From the NCBI RefSeq assembly GCF_026735135.1, contig NZ_JAPQER010000001.1:627500-691499 (forward strand): a stretch of DNA of 64,000 nt, given 5' to 3'. Shown in pieces: positions 18,245 through 31,386 of the stretch. The notes under the pieces are model-generated. The model had not been told where the DNA came from. It searched no databases and saw only the letters and a program-made list of their open reading frames with translations. The translations under genes and the position numbers were made by a program. Position 1 is the first letter of the stretch, and each line of letters opens with the position of its first letter. The stretch comes from Clostridium aestuarii. GTDB lineage: Bacteria > Bacillota > Clostridia > Clostridiales > Clostridiaceae.

Positions 18245-19597
18245 TTAACAAGCAACGTCTTTTTCATTTTCATCTTTTTCAGTTCTATCGTGAACATTCC
18301 ATGTGAATGATAGAAATACTATTGCAAAAACACAAGATGCAACTAATAGCATAAATCCTCCATCCCATCCAAACTTATCAAATATGTTGCCTAATAATAC
18401 TTCTGCTAATACAGCTCCACCCATATAACCAAATAGCCCTGTAAATCCAGCAGCAGTACCTGCAGCTTTTTTAGGAACTAAGTCAAGTGCAGAAACACCT
18501 ATAAGCATAACAGGTCCATAAATTAAAGCTCCTACTGATGCCAATGCTATATCTATAGCTATTAAGCTTGTACTTTTCCAATATATATATGTAGCAATTG
18601 CAACACCTATCATACAAAACACTCCAACTGGTGCACGACGTCCGTGGAATATCTTATCACTTATCCATCCTACTATAATAGTACCAGGTATAGCAGCATA
18701 CTCAAATAATGCAAAAGCCCATCCTGCTTGTGTTTTATCAAACCCTCTTACTTGTTGTAAATAAACTGGTGCCCAGTTAAGAACTCCATATCTTACTAGA
18801 TAAACAAATAAATTAGCTATAGCAATAATCCATAAAAACTTATTATTTAATACATATTTAAATAATATCTCTTTAGTTGTTAACTCTTTTTCCCTATCCT
18901 CTACTTCCATACCAAATTCTGGATAATCATTTTTATATTCTTCTATTGGTGGTAATCCTAATGATTGTGGAGTATCTTTTGCAAATATCATAAATAATAC
19001 TCCTGTAACAATTGCTATTATGCCTGGTAAGTAAAAAGCGCCTTTGTAGCTTCCATCAAACATAGTAACACCTATAACTGCTACTGTAGCTATTAATCCA
19101 CCACCTAAGTTATGAGCAGTATTCCAAATAGACATTTTAACTCCACGTTCTTTATCTGAGAACCAATGTGTCATTGTTCTTCCACATGGAGGCCATCCCA
19201 TACCTTGAACCCATCCATTTACTGTCATTAACATAAATAAGATTGGTATACTTGCTGTTAATCCTAAACATAGGTTAGCAATTCCAGATAATATAAGTCC
19301 TATTGGTAAAAAATATCTTGGGTTAGATCTATCCGAAAAACTTCCCATTACAAACTTACTTATTCCATAAGCTATTCCTAACCCAGAAGCTATAAATCCA
19401 AGTTCTGTTTTTGTAAACCCTAATTGTGTTATCATATAACTTTTAGCTATTGAAAAGTTACTTCTAACAAAATAGTAAATCGCATATCCAATATAAATAC
19501 TTAAAAAAACTTGGAGACGATACCTCTTATAAGTAGAGTCAATTTTATCTTTTGGTAAACGCTCAACATGAGGTGCTGGTTTTAAAAATCCTATCAT
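18245..19597 (-). CDS. glpT: glycerol-3-phosphate transporter (MFS, GlpT/UhpT type)
   Basis: A 450-residue major facilitator of the organophosphate:phosphate antiporter family with about 12 membrane helices. The N-terminus KRYRLQVFLSIYIGYAIYYFVR and the motifs GWVQGMGWPPCGRTMTHWFS and IWNTAHNLGGG are typical of GlpT. The central loop is charged (about residues 210-240). It has an AAGGAAGGGG ribosome site. It should take up glycerol-3-phosphate in exchange for phosphate and supply the glpA set. Its leader carries a promoter, GAGA box, terminator hairpin and cre-like site. Confidence 0.9.
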   Translation of the reverse strand: MIGFLKPAPHVERLPKDKIDSTYKRYRLQVFLSIYIGYAIYYFVRSNFSIAKSYMITQLGFTKTELGFIASGLGIAYGISKFVMGSFSDRSNPRYFLPIGLILSGIANLCLGLTASIPILFMLMTVNGWVQGMGWPPCGRTMTHWFSDKERGVKMSIWNTAHNLGGGLIATVAVIGVTMFDGSYKGAFYLPGIIAIVTGVLFMIFAKDTPQSLGLPPIEEYKNDYPEFGMEVEDREKELTTKEILFKYVLNNKFLWIIAIANLFVYLVRYGVLNWAPVYLQQVRGFDKTQAGWAFALFEYAAIPGTIIVGWISDKIFHGRRAPVGVFCMIGVAIATYIYWKSTSLIAIDIALASVGALIYGPVMLIGVSALDLVPKKAAGTAAGFTGLFGYMGGAVLAEVLLGNIFDKFGWDGGFMLLVASCVFAIVFLSFTWNVHDRTEKDENEKDVAC

Positions 19598-19730
19598 TTT
19601 ATTTTACCCCTTCCTTTTAGATCTAATTTTATAATTTAAGTAAATTTATAGCTTATACAAGCGATATTTTTACAAAATTATTAACATTTTTGATACATAT
19701 ATTTCTTATACTATAAAACAAAATTTTTAT

Positions 19731-19745
19731 AAAAAACGTTTTCAA
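19731..19745 (-). promoter_or_regulatory. cre (CcpA) site in glpT leader
   Basis: On the minus strand TTGAAAACGTTTTTT matches the cre form WTGAAARCGYTTW at every position. It lies downstream of the predicted promoter and hairpin, which would fit a roadblock mode of catabolite repression. Confidence 0.5.
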
Positions 19746-19754
19746 AAAACATTA

Positions 19755-19825
19755 AAAGCCTCGTTTTAAAGATAGTATTTCACATCTATCTTTTAAAACG
19801 AGGCTTTCTCCATTTCTCATCCTCA
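19755..19825 (-). promoter_or_regulatory. GlpP-type antiterminator leader of glpT
   Basis: In transcript order the GAGA-AATG-GAGA box (19807-19820) is followed by a long hairpin. Its arms begin AAAGCCTCGTTTTAAA and end at 19755, and the U-rich tract TTTTAATGTTTTTT comes next. The leader leaves about 158 nt to the glpT start. The rest of the 19598-20265 gap holds the promoter (19843-19871), the cre site and the terminator at 20195; I see no gene. Confidence 0.7.
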
Positions 19826-19842
19826 ATACTTAATTCAGTTTT

Positions 19843-19871
19843 ATATTACATCTTTAATAAATATTCTTCAA
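19843..19871 (-). promoter_or_regulatory. predicted glpT promoter
   Basis: The minus strand reads TTGAAG, a 17-base spacer, then TAATAT, just upstream of the antiterminator leader. The same layout recurs at three other glp units. Confidence 0.45.
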
Positions 19872-20194
19872 TACTCTATATTTTTCAACTTTTTTGATAA
19901 TGTTACTAGTTCTTATCATTTATTTCTACAATTGAATTCATATTTATACATATATTTTACTTATTGTAATATATTATAATTTATTATTATTATTTTGTCA
20001 ATATATAGGTAATTTTTAGAATCATTACATATTTCTTAATAATTAAATTATTGTTAAATTTAATTTTTTCTCACCATATATCTTTCGATTTTTATAAATT
20101 TTTGAGCTATATCACCAGTGTATATTCTTACACTTTAAAACTTTCTTTAACTTAATAAGTTCCTGTTTTTTACATTAAAAACTGAAAAAAATAT

Positions 20195-20233
20195 AAAAGT
20201 ACAGCAAACTAAAAACAGTCTTGCTGTACTTTT
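20195..20233 (-). terminator. terminator of the glpA operon
   Basis: The arms AAAAGTACAGCAA and TTGCTGTACTTTT enclose a 13-base loop and are followed on the minus strand by a U-rich run. Confidence 0.8.
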
Positions 20234-20265
20234 ATTACATTTTATATTTAATCTATTCAAATGTA

Positions 20266-20634
20266 TTAATTTCTCTTCCTTATTTTCTTAGTTGCAACTA
20301 TATTAACACCTGTTCCTGCAACATTTTCAACTATTATATCGCCAACTTCTATTGGAGCCTTTACACATATTCCTTTTAAAGCTCTAACACACTCAAATAT
20401 TTTTCCTTTTGGTATATCATTTTCTGTCTTAATAGACAATACATCTATTTCTCCTTCTTCAACTTTAACTGAAGAGGTTACAATCCTTGTAGGATTTGTA
20501 CATTCTTTTTCTGCATATACTACTCCTCTTGGACATGTATTTCCAGTTACTTTCACTACCTTATCACCATCTATTTCAACTTCTAAATGACATCCAATAG
20601 GACATTGTATACAAGTTAATTCTCTCATAGCCAT
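20266..20634 (-). CDS. DUF1667 protein, third member of the anaerobic G3P dehydrogenase set
   Basis: A 122-residue protein with four N-terminal cysteines (Cys8, Cys11, Cys15, Cys33 in CIQCPIGCHLEV and GNTCPRG). This is a likely iron-sulfur or zinc site of the DUF1667 family. The family is found directly after glpA/glpB-like flavoprotein genes in Firmicutes. The start is three bases after the previous stop, with a GGAG ribosome site inside the upstream gene, so it is translationally linked. Electron transfer within the complex is a reasonable inference, not shown. Confidence 0.85.
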   Translation of the reverse strand: MAMRELTCIQCPIGCHLEVEIDGDKVVKVTGNTCPRGVVYAEKECTNPTRIVTSSVKVEEGEIDVLSIKTENDIPKGKIFECVRALKGICVKAPIEVGDIIVENVAGTGVNIVATKKIRKRN

Positions 20635-20637
20635 ACT

Positions 20638-21897
20638 CTATTCTCCTTCCACTTTTACAGTAATTGTTTTACAGTTAGGATATTTTTCAAACACTGCTCT
20701 TGTAAGTTTTACTGTTTCCATTTCACCAGGAGCTAAAACTCTTTTCTTTCTGTGTATTTCACGTTCATTATCAAAGTATACAGAAACATAGCTATCTTTA
20801 AATACCCCGCCAACTCTAAATCTAACATCTACATCTTGTTCTACATTTTCAGGATTTATTTCTACAGGTACAGTATATCTAACACCTTCTGTTGCTATAA
20901 GTTTTACACTTTCTCCCTTAACTTTCTTTCCTCTTATATAATCAACAGCATTTTTACCTGCATTATAGCTTTCTTGAGTAACAAAATCAACTAAATCATG
21001 TACATGAAGTACATTACCACAAGCAAAAATACCATCTTCACTCGTTTCCATAATTTCGTTAACTTGTGGTCCTCCAGTTACATTTGAAAGTTTAACTCCC
21101 GCACTTTTTGAAAGTTCATTTTCTGGAAGAAGACCAACTGATAGTAATAACGTATCACATTTTATGTGTTCTTCAGTCCCTGGTATAGACTTTAAGTTTT
21201 CATCAACTTTTGCTATAATTATTCCTTCAACTCTATCTTTTCCTTCTATTTTTGTTACCGTATGTGATAATTTTAAAGGAATTCCATAGTCATCTAAACA
21301 CTGGACAATATTTCTTTTTAATCCACCTGAATAAGGCATAAGTTCTACTACAGCTTTAACTTTTGCTCCTTCAAAAGTCATTCTTCTTGCCATTATAAGT
21401 CCTATATCTCCTGAACCTAATATAACCACTTCTTTACCTGGCATATATCCTTCAATATTTACAAATTTTTGCGCTGTACCAGCAGAATATATTCCTGCAC
21501 ATCTGCTTCCTGGTATATTTATAGCTCCTCTTGGTCTTTCTCTACATCCCATTGCAAGTATTATTGCTTGAGCTTTTATTTGCACTAATCCATCTTCTTT
21601 ATTTATTACCGTTATAACTTTATCTTTATTTAAATCTAATACCATTGTATTTAATTTATATGGTATTTCTAATTCTTGTACTTTATCTATAAACCTTTGA
21701 GCATATTCTGGTCCTGTTAATTCTTCTTTAAATGTATGAAGTCCAAATCCATTATGAATACATTGATTAAGGATTCCACCTAAGTGACCATCTCTTTCTA
21801 ATATCAAAATATTATCTATTCCTTCTTCTTTAGCTTTTATTGCTGCTGCAAGTCCCGCTGGTCCTCCACCAATTACTACTATATCATATTGTTGCAT
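20638..21897 (-). CDS. FAD/NAD(P)-dependent oxidoreductase, GlpB-like subunit
   Basis: I start at MQQYDIVVIG (21897), seven bases after GGGGGA; an in-frame ATG at 21912 has a cramped AGGAAAG site. The protein is 419 residues. Two dinucleotide folds are present: VVIGGGPAGLAAA (FAD) near the N-terminus and VVILGSGDIGLIMARR (NAD) mid-protein, followed by GIFACGNVLHVHD. The C-terminus has a short beta-rich tail. Such pyridine-nucleotide-disulfide-type flavoproteins sit between the glpA-like and DUF1667 genes in many clostridia and probably pass electrons from G3P oxidation to NAD or a quinone-independent acceptor. Confidence 0.87.
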   Translation of the reverse strand: MQQYDIVVIGGGPAGLAAAIKAKEEGIDNILILERDGHLGGILNQCIHNGFGLHTFKEELTGPEYAQRFIDKVQELEIPYKLNTMVLDLNKDKVITVINKEDGLVQIKAQAIILAMGCRERPRGAINIPGSRCAGIYSAGTAQKFVNIEGYMPGKEVVILGSGDIGLIMARRMTFEGAKVKAVVELMPYSGGLKRNIVQCLDDYGIPLKLSHTVTKIEGKDRVEGIIIAKVDENLKSIPGTEEHIKCDTLLLSVGLLPENELSKSAGVKLSNVTGGPQVNEIMETSEDGIFACGNVLHVHDLVDFVTQESYNAGKNAVDYIRGKKVKGESVKLIATEGVRYTVPVEINPENVEQDVDVRFRVGGVFKDSYVSVYFDNEREIHRKKRVLAPGEMETVKLTRAVFEKYPNCKTITVKVEGE

Positions 21898-21918
21898 TTG
21901 AAAGTCCCCCATTCTTTC

Positions 21919-23361
21919 CTATTTAATATCTTCTTTAATCTTTCCTGTTAGCACATTAGATTTTCTACCATATTTAGTTACTTCGGTACGAGGTATATTT
22001 AATTCTCTTGCTAACAATTCTACAATTCTATTTGAACAGAAACCTGATTGACATCTTCCCATTCCAGCTCTTGTTCTTCTCTTTACTCCATCTAATGTTC
22101 TAGCACCTAAAGGTCTTCTTATAGCATTCAATATTTCTCCTTCAGTTACTGTTTCACATCTACATACTATTTTGCCATAGTCTGCATTTTCTTGTATAAG
22201 CTTTCTTCTTTCTTCATTATTCATTTCTCTAAATTTAGGAATATCTTTTCTTATAGGATTAAACTTTTCATTTTTTTCTGGTGATAATTTTTCAACAACT
22301 ATATCAGCAACCATTTCACCTATAGCTGGTGCACTAGTTAACCCTGGGGATTCAATTCCTGCAGCATTAATGAAATTATTAGCATCTTCTACTTCACCTA
22401 TAATAAAATCACTATCTACTTCATGTGCTCTAAGTCCTGTAAATGAAGTTATTACCTGTCTCATAGGTACTCCCTTTACACTTTTCTTACTTTTTTCTAG
22501 TATAGAATCTATTCCTTCTCTTGTTGTATTCACATTTTCTTTATTGTCAATATCTACTGAACTCGGACCTATTAATAAATTGCCATCCACTGTTGGTGTA
22601 ACAAGTACTCCTTTACCCATTTTAGTTGGAAGTTGGAATAAAGTTCTTGAGATAAGATTTCCTGCTGATTTATCAAATAAACAATATTCTCCTTTTCGTG
22701 GTATTATTTTAATTTTTTTGTTACTTACCATATTATTAAATTCGTCAGCATGTACACCAGCTGCGTTTATAACTAATTTTGTCTGTATAGTACCTTTATT
22801 CGTTTTTAATCTATATTCGTCTTCTAACTTTTCTATTTCTTGCACTTCTGTTTCAAATTTAAACTCTACACCATTCATATATGCATTTTCTGCAAGAGCA
22901 ATAGTAAATTCATACGGACAAACTATTCCACCAGTTGGAAGTCTTAATACTGCTACAACACCATCTGCTAAATTTGGTTCCAATTTTAAGGCTTCTTCTC
23001 TATTTAAAACTTCCATTGTATCTGGAATACCGTTTTTTATTCCTCTTTGTCTTAAAGCTTCTAGCTTATCTATATCGTTTTCATCAAAACATAAAACTAA
23101 AGACTCATTTCTCTTAAAAGGAAAATCTAATTCTTCTTTAAGCTTATCATACATTTTATTTGCTCTAACATTTAATTTAGCTTTAAGTGTACCTGGAATA
23201 GGATCTTCACCTGCATGTACAATACCACTGTTAGCTTTACTTGTACCACAAGCTACATCAATCTCTTTTTCTAATACACAAATCTTTAATTTGTACTTAG
23301 ATAATTCTCTAGCAATTGCACAACCTGTAACTCCAGCACCTATAATTGTAATATCAAACAT
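21919..23361 (-). CDS. glpA: FAD-dependent glycerol-3-phosphate dehydrogenase with [2Fe-2S] C-terminus
   Basis: A 480-residue protein. FAD site DITIIGAGVTGCAIARELS comes at the N-terminus, then the substrate-domain sequences SNSGIVHAGEDP-like (SKANSGIVHAGEDPIPGTLK) and RKGEYCLFDK. A C-terminal BFD-like [2Fe-2S] domain has cysteines 400, 402, 437 and 442 (VCRCETVTEGE and GMGRCQSGFCS). This is the clostridial GlpA architecture and oxidises glycerol-3-phosphate to dihydroxyacetone phosphate. It is first of three tightly packed genes. Its own promoter and GlpP-type leader lie upstream, right after the glpK stop codon. Confidence 0.88.
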   Translation of the reverse strand: MFDITIIGAGVTGCAIARELSKYKLKICVLEKEIDVACGTSKANSGIVHAGEDPIPGTLKAKLNVRANKMYDKLKEELDFPFKRNESLVLCFDENDIDKLEALRQRGIKNGIPDTMEVLNREEALKLEPNLADGVVAVLRLPTGGIVCPYEFTIALAENAYMNGVEFKFETEVQEIEKLEDEYRLKTNKGTIQTKLVINAAGVHADEFNNMVSNKKIKIIPRKGEYCLFDKSAGNLISRTLFQLPTKMGKGVLVTPTVDGNLLIGPSSVDIDNKENVNTTREGIDSILEKSKKSVKGVPMRQVITSFTGLRAHEVDSDFIIGEVEDANNFINAAGIESPGLTSAPAIGEMVADIVVEKLSPEKNEKFNPIRKDIPKFREMNNEERRKLIQENADYGKIVCRCETVTEGEILNAIRRPLGARTLDGVKRRTRAGMGRCQSGFCSNRIVELLARELNIPRTEVTKYGRKSNVLTGKIKEDIK

Positions 23362-23387
23362 AATATTCCTCCTTCAAATTAACAAAA

Positions 23388-23446
23388 AGAGCCTTAATCT
23401 AAAGGGATCTATTTTCCCTTCAAATTAAGGCTCTCTATTTCTCGGC
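23388..23446 (-). promoter_or_regulatory. GlpP-type antiterminator leader of glpA
   Basis: On the minus strand the GAGA-AATA-GAGA box precedes a hairpin whose arms are AGAGCCTTAAT and its complement (23388-23398 and 23424-23434). An inner AAGGGA stem lies inside, and TTTTTG follows. The ribosome site is only about 12 bases beyond the hairpin. Confidence 0.72.
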
Positions 23447-23471
23447 CTATTTAATATTCCATTTGTAATTA

Positions 23472-23500
23472 ATTATATCATATATTGATTTGAAATTCAA
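23472..23500 (-). promoter_or_regulatory. predicted glpA promoter
   Basis: The minus strand reads TTGAAT, 17 bases, TATAAT, located just downstream of the glpK copy 1 stop codon. Confidence 0.55.
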
Positions 23501-23511
23501 TTATATCTTTC

Positions 23512-25305
<1,794 letters not shown>

Positions 25306-25843
25306 CAATAAGCCTGCTGCAAAAGCACCAATTCCTGCTACCATTTCTGCTTGCCCTAATCCCATTAAACCAAATACTAATAATGCAGTTCCTAAAAACT
25401 CACATAAAAAGTTTGCTCCAGTATTTCTTATTGCTGGTGCTGTACAAAACACCCCTAACTTTGCAGCCTTATCTTCTGTTACTTCCCAATGTGGTAAATA
25501 AGTTAACCATACTAATGCTCCACCAACAATACCTCCTAACATTTGTGCAGCTACATATGATGGTACTTGACTCCAAGCCAAATTACCAACAACTGCATTA
25601 GCTATTGTAACAGCTGGGTTTATGTGTGCTCCACTAATTCCTGTAAAAATATATGCAGGAATCGCAACTGCTAGTCCCCAAGCAACTGTTACAACTATCC
25701 AGCCTCCATCTTTACCTTTACTTTTGTTAAGTGAAACAGAAGCAACTACTCCATCACCTAACCAAATCAAAATTAAAGTTCCTAAAAATTCCGCCATAAA
25801 ATTTGACATTTGAATACCTCCTTAAATTTTAATAAAATAGCTT

Positions 25844-25889
25844 ATACTACATGCAGTATAGTTTAAAATGAACACTGTAAACGTTTATA
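25844..25889 (-). promoter_or_regulatory. cre-like site and imperfect palindrome in glpF copy 1 leader
   Basis: TGTAAACGTTTATA at 25876-25889 fits the cre pattern with one mismatch. A near-palindrome ATACTACATGCAGTAT follows toward the gene at 25844-25859. Both recur at the same relative places before glpF copy 2, although the surrounding leader has diverged. Confidence 0.45.
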
Positions 25890-25902
25890 TAAGTGTTATA
25901 AA

Positions 25903-25962
25903 AAAACCGCTTTTAATATAAGGATTTCTCCTCATATTAAAAACGGCTCTCATATCTCTGCC
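25903..25962 (-). promoter_or_regulatory. GlpP-type antiterminator leader of glpF copy 1
   Basis: On the minus strand GGCAGAGATATGAGAGCC contains the GAGA-TAT-GAGA box. A hairpin follows whose arms pair GCCGTTTTTAATATG with CATATTAAAA-type sequence, then a TTTTTTTAT tract. Confidence 0.72.
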
Positions 25963-25988
25963 TTAAATATGTTATTTATTGTAATTCT

Positions 25989-26017
25989 ATAATACACTAC
26001 TTTCCTTTCCATTACAA
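25989..26017 (-). promoter_or_regulatory. predicted glpF copy 1 promoter
   Basis: The minus strand reads TTGTAA, 17 bases, TATTAT. The same hexamers and spacing occur before glpF copy 2. Confidence 0.5.
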
Positions 26018-26110
26018 GTATTTTTTTGTATTTTTTTACATTTATCAGATTATAACCCTTGTTATTATATATGCGTTTATTTAAAATATTTATAATATCA
26101 ATTACAAACT

Positions 26111-26139
26111 AAAAAAGCTATTGACAAAACGTCAATAGC
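26111..26139 (-). terminator. terminator of glpK copy 2
   Basis: The arms GCTATTGAC and GTCAATAGC enclose a 5-base loop, then TTTTTT on the minus strand. Confidence 0.8.
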
Positions 26140-26181
26140 CAAAATCAACTTAATAAAAAGTATTCTTTTTTATTTTACACT

Positions 26182-27975
<1,794 letters not shown>

Positions 27976-28514
27976 GAATAGCCCTACTGCTAAAGCACTA
28001 ATTCCTGCTACCATTTCTGCTTGCCCTAATCCCATTAAACCAAAAACTAATAATGCTGTAACTAAAAACTCACATAAAAAGTTTGCTGTAGTATTTCTTA
28101 TTGCTGGTGCTGTACAAAACACCCCTAGTTTTGTAGCTTTATCTTCTGTTTCTTTCCAATGAGGTAAATAAGTTAACCATACTAATACTGCTCCAACAAT
28201 ACCGCCTAGCACTTGTGCCGACACATAAGCTGGTACTTGACTCCAAGCAAATTTTCCAACAACTGCATTAGCTATTGTAACAGCTGGATTTATATGTGCA
28301 CCACTAATTCCGCCAAAAATATACACAGGAATTGCAACCGCTAGCCCCCAAGCAACTGTTACAACTATCCATCCACCATCTTTACCTTTACTTTTGTTAA
28401 GTGCAACAGACGCAACTACCCCGTCTCCTAACCAAACCAACAATAAAGTTCCTAAAAATTCTGCCATAAAATTTGACATTTAAATTCCTCCTTAGTTTTT
28501 TAATAAAATAATTA

Positions 28515-28560
28515 ATACTACATGCAGTATAATTTAAAACAAGTATTGTAAACGTTTATA
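28515..28560 (-). promoter_or_regulatory. cre-like site and imperfect palindrome in glpF copy 2 leader
   Basis: TGTAAACGTTTATA at 28547-28560 and ATACTACATGCAGTAT at 28515-28530 repeat the arrangement before glpF copy 1. Confidence 0.45.
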
Positions 28561-28576
28561 TCAAAACTATAAAAAA

Positions 28577-28638
28577 GCCGTTTTTAACACAAGGATTCCT
28601 TAAATCCTAGTATTAAAAACGGCTCTCATATCTCTGCC
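28577..28638 (-). promoter_or_regulatory. GlpP-type antiterminator leader of glpF copy 2
   Basis: The box GGCAGAGATATGAGAGCC is identical to that of copy 1. The hairpin (arms GCCGTTTTTAATAC and GTGTTAAAAACGGC on the minus strand) has a different inner part, then TTTTTTAT follows. Conservation of the box with divergence of the loop points to binding by a regulator. Confidence 0.72.
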
Positions 28639-28664
28639 TAAAATATATTATTTATTATAAGTCT

Positions 28665-28693
28665 ATAATACACTATTTATTTCCCCTTTACAA
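28665..28693 (-). promoter_or_regulatory. predicted glpF copy 2 promoter
   Basis: The minus strand reads TTGTAA, 17 bases, TATTAT, matching the copy 1 promoter. Confidence 0.5.
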
Positions 28694-28821
28694 GCATTTT
28701 TTTAAAATGATTAAATTTTAGCCTTTTAAATTGTATGTATATAGATATTTTGTAAAATTTCATACTATTTCAATACATCATTCGACATTTTCTTATTGTT
28801 TTTACCTTTATAATATAAAAT

Positions 28822-29355
28822 TTATTTCAATGCTTCTTCTCCATATACAAATTTTCCAAACCTCTTAAAAGGAAAAACTATAAATCGTGCTTTGCCCCTT
28901 ATTTTATCACCAGTTATGTAATGCTCATTCCAATACCTACTATCTAGAGAATCCCCTCTGTTATCTCCCATAAAAAAATATTTACCTTCTGGCACCTTAA
29001 ATTCTCCACCTATTCCACCATTAAATACTACATATGGCTGATCTACTTTTTCTTCATTTATATAAACATCTCTTTGGTTATCTACCCTTATTTTATCCCC
29101 TGGAAGTCCTATAAGTCTTTTAATTAATGTTTCTTTTAATTCATCAGAATAAAAAACTACAATGTCTCCTCTTTTTAGTTTACCTTTATCATATACTCTT
29201 GTAACAACAATTCTATCTCCTGGCTTTATCGTTGGATACATTGATTTTGTAGGAACTGATACTTGAAAAAACAAAAACTTATTTATCAAAAATGCAAGTA
29301 AAATTGCTGTACCTATAGGTAAAACCCAATCCCTTAAGATTTTTTTAGCTTTCAT
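28822..29355 (-). CDS. lepB: type I signal peptidase
   Basis: A 177-residue membrane serine protease of S26 type. One N-terminal membrane helix (about 11-30) precedes catalytic Ser38 in TKSMYPTI. The general base is Lys79 in TLIKRLIGLPGD, and box E GDNRGDSLDSRYW is intact. The start follows AAGGAGAGATAGAC. It removes signal peptides at the outer face of the membrane. It stands alone here; clostridia usually carry several paralogues. Confidence 0.93.
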   Translation of the reverse strand: MKAKKILRDWVLPIGTAILLAFLINKFLFFQVSVPTKSMYPTIKPGDRIVVTRVYDKGKLKRGDIVVFYSDELKETLIKRLIGLPGDKIRVDNQRDVYINEEKVDQPYVVFNGGIGGEFKVPEGKYFFMGDNRGDSLDSRYWNEHYITGDKIRGKARFIVFPFKRFGKFVYGEEALK

Positions 29356-29475
29356 ATGTCTATCTCTCCTTATTTTTGTAATACATAAAGATATTTTATC
29401 ATAAATAAAAAACTAAAAAAACATATAATATTAGAAATACCTTTCATTGTGTAAAATTATTATTAAAACAATAAT

Positions 29476-29500
29476 AAGATGCCATTTTTATTGGCATCTT
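29476..29500 (-). terminator. hairpin after the alanine symporter gene
   Basis: The arms AAGATGCCA and TGGCATCTT enclose a 7-base loop directly after the stop codon. The U-tract is poor. Confidence 0.5.
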
Positions 29501-29509
29501 ATCATTATT

Positions 29510-30904
29510 TTAACAAGCTGTTTTACTGTATTCTGTTTGTTCTTGAATATCAATAATTTTATCTTGAGATATTTGATCTAAATTATCATTCCATAAATAT
29601 TTTTCAGTTTCACTTACGATAACTTTACTCAAAGCTATTAGAGATATTAAATTTGGTATAGCCATTAATCCATTAGATATATCTGATATTCCCCATACTA
29701 AATTCAATGAGAATACAGACCCCATAAACACCATAACTATCCATATAAATTTATAGAGAATTATCCCTTTTTTGCCTAAAAGATATTCAGTTGCTTTCTC
29801 CCCATAATAAGACCATCCAAGTATAGTAGAAAAAGCAAAAGTCATAAGAGCTATGGCTAAAAATTTAGTTCCTATTGATGGAATAAATTCGAAAGCTGTT
29901 TTTGTAAGTTGGCCTCCTTCAAGACCTTGTTTCCAAACTCCTGTATTAGTTAATACAAGTCCTGTAATAGCACACACAACCCCAGTGTCCCAAAATGTTC
30001 CAGAAGAAGCTACTAAAGCTTGTCTAACTGGATTCTTTGTTTGAGCTACTGCTGAAACTATTGGTGCACTACCCAATCCCGATTCATTTGAAAAAAGACC
30101 TCTGGAAACTCCAAATCTCATAGCCATCATTATAGTTGATCCTGCAAATCCACCTGCTGCTGCCTGTTTTGTAAAAGCATATTTTATTATCAACGCAATA
30201 GATGATGGAATAGTTTTATATCCTAATGCAAGTATTATAGAACATCCTAAAATATAAAAAATTGCCATAAAAGGAACCAACACATTAGAAACCTTCGCTA
30301 TATTTTTTATTCCTCCAAGTATTACAAATGCAGTAAGAAAAGCAAGTGCTAAACCAGTAGTCCATGTAGGAATATTAAAAACATCCTTTGCCATCTCTGC
30401 TACTGAATTAGATTGAACCATGCAACCTGTGCCAATACACGCTATAGCTGTAAATATTGCAAATAGAATCCCTAGCCATTTCTTCTTAAGCCCATATTCC
30501 AAAACGTACATAGGTCCACCTGCTATACTACCATCTTTGGTTTTAACTCTATATTTCACAGAAAGAAGAGCTTCTCCATATTTTGTTGCAATACCTAATA
30601 TTCCTGCCATCCATGTCCAAAACACAGCACCAGGTCCACCTAACGTTACAGCAGTTGCGACCCCTACTATATTACCTGTTCCTATAGTCGATGCAAGTGT
30701 TGTAGCTAAAGCACTAAATTGACTAATCTCTCCATCTGTACCTTCATCCTTTGCAACTGAAAGTTTTATTGCTTTCCCAATATATCTTTGAATAAATTTT
30801 AGCCTAATAGTTAAAAACACATGAGTTCCCAAAAGCAAAATTAATAAAGGCCATCCCCATAAGATAGCATCCACCTTAGAAACTATCTCTTCCATAATAC
30901 CCAT
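29510..30904 (-). CDS. sodium:alanine (AGCS family) symporter
   Basis: A 464-residue protein with roughly 11 membrane helices and the family signatures STIGTGNIVGVATAVTLGGP near residue 75, GPGAVFWTWMAG and GLFSNESGLGSAPI. It imports alanine or glycine with Na+. The start has a GGAGGATTG site. A short cytoplasmic tail (DIQEQTEYSKTAC) ends the protein. Nothing nearby fixes its exact substrate. Confidence 0.9.
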   Translation of the reverse strand: MGIMEEIVSKVDAILWGWPLLILLLGTHVFLTIRLKFIQRYIGKAIKLSVAKDEGTDGEISQFSALATTLASTIGTGNIVGVATAVTLGGPGAVFWTWMAGILGIATKYGEALLSVKYRVKTKDGSIAGGPMYVLEYGLKKKWLGILFAIFTAIACIGTGCMVQSNSVAEMAKDVFNIPTWTTGLALAFLTAFVILGGIKNIAKVSNVLVPFMAIFYILGCSIILALGYKTIPSSIALIIKYAFTKQAAAGGFAGSTIMMAMRFGVSRGLFSNESGLGSAPIVSAVAQTKNPVRQALVASSGTFWDTGVVCAITGLVLTNTGVWKQGLEGGQLTKTAFEFIPSIGTKFLAIALMTFAFSTILGWSYYGEKATEYLLGKKGIILYKFIWIVMVFMGSVFSLNLVWGISDISNGLMAIPNLISLIALSKVIVSETEKYLWNDNLDQISQDKIIDIQEQTEYSKTAC

Positions 30905-31333
30905 CCTACAATCCTCCTAATTATTTCAAATAATAGTATTATTATTTAGTTTTTTACATAATGATTTATTTTATCACAAATTCGTCTATAAGTGAATATT
31001 TATAAACTTATAACTTTCAATTTTCAAATAATATTAAATTTCGATCTGTATATTTATACATATTGACTTTACGTGTTATAGATAATATTTTAAATATAGT
31101 TGTTTTAAAATCAACTTTTTCTACCTTTAACACGTCTAATATAACAATTGTGATACATAAATGATATTTACTGCAGGTATTTAAAATCTCTTATCTTACA
31201 AACACAAACAAACTTAACCATAAAACCTTTATAAAACTATTTATATCTTCTTACTCTAAAAACATTCAATTGAATCAAGAAATGAAAATTCTAGATTCAA
31301 ATCATATAATAAAAAGATATCTTACAATAAAGA
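30905..31333. other. AT-rich intergenic region
   Basis: It holds the presumed promoter of the symporter gene on the minus strand. A weak hairpin AGTTGtTTT / AAAAtCAACT followed by TTTTT lies near 31100 on the plus strand, but no gene precedes it. I see no coding sequence. Confidence 0.35.
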
Positions 31334-31368
31334 AATCACCTGCGTCAGAAAAACTAACACAGGTGATT
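31334..31368 (-). terminator. terminator of the Gfo/Idh/MocA gene
   Basis: The arms AATCACCTG and CAGGTGATT enclose a 17-base loop, then TTTCTTTATT on the minus strand. Confidence 0.6.
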
Positions 31369-31386
31369 ATAATTTTTAGTTTTAAT

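Noticed and set aside
22370-23428. A 352-codon plus-strand open frame opposite glpA
   Set aside because: It is a shadow of glpA: no ribosome site, Ser/Leu/Phe-rich translation typical of antisense frames, and the opposite strand has every expected motif.
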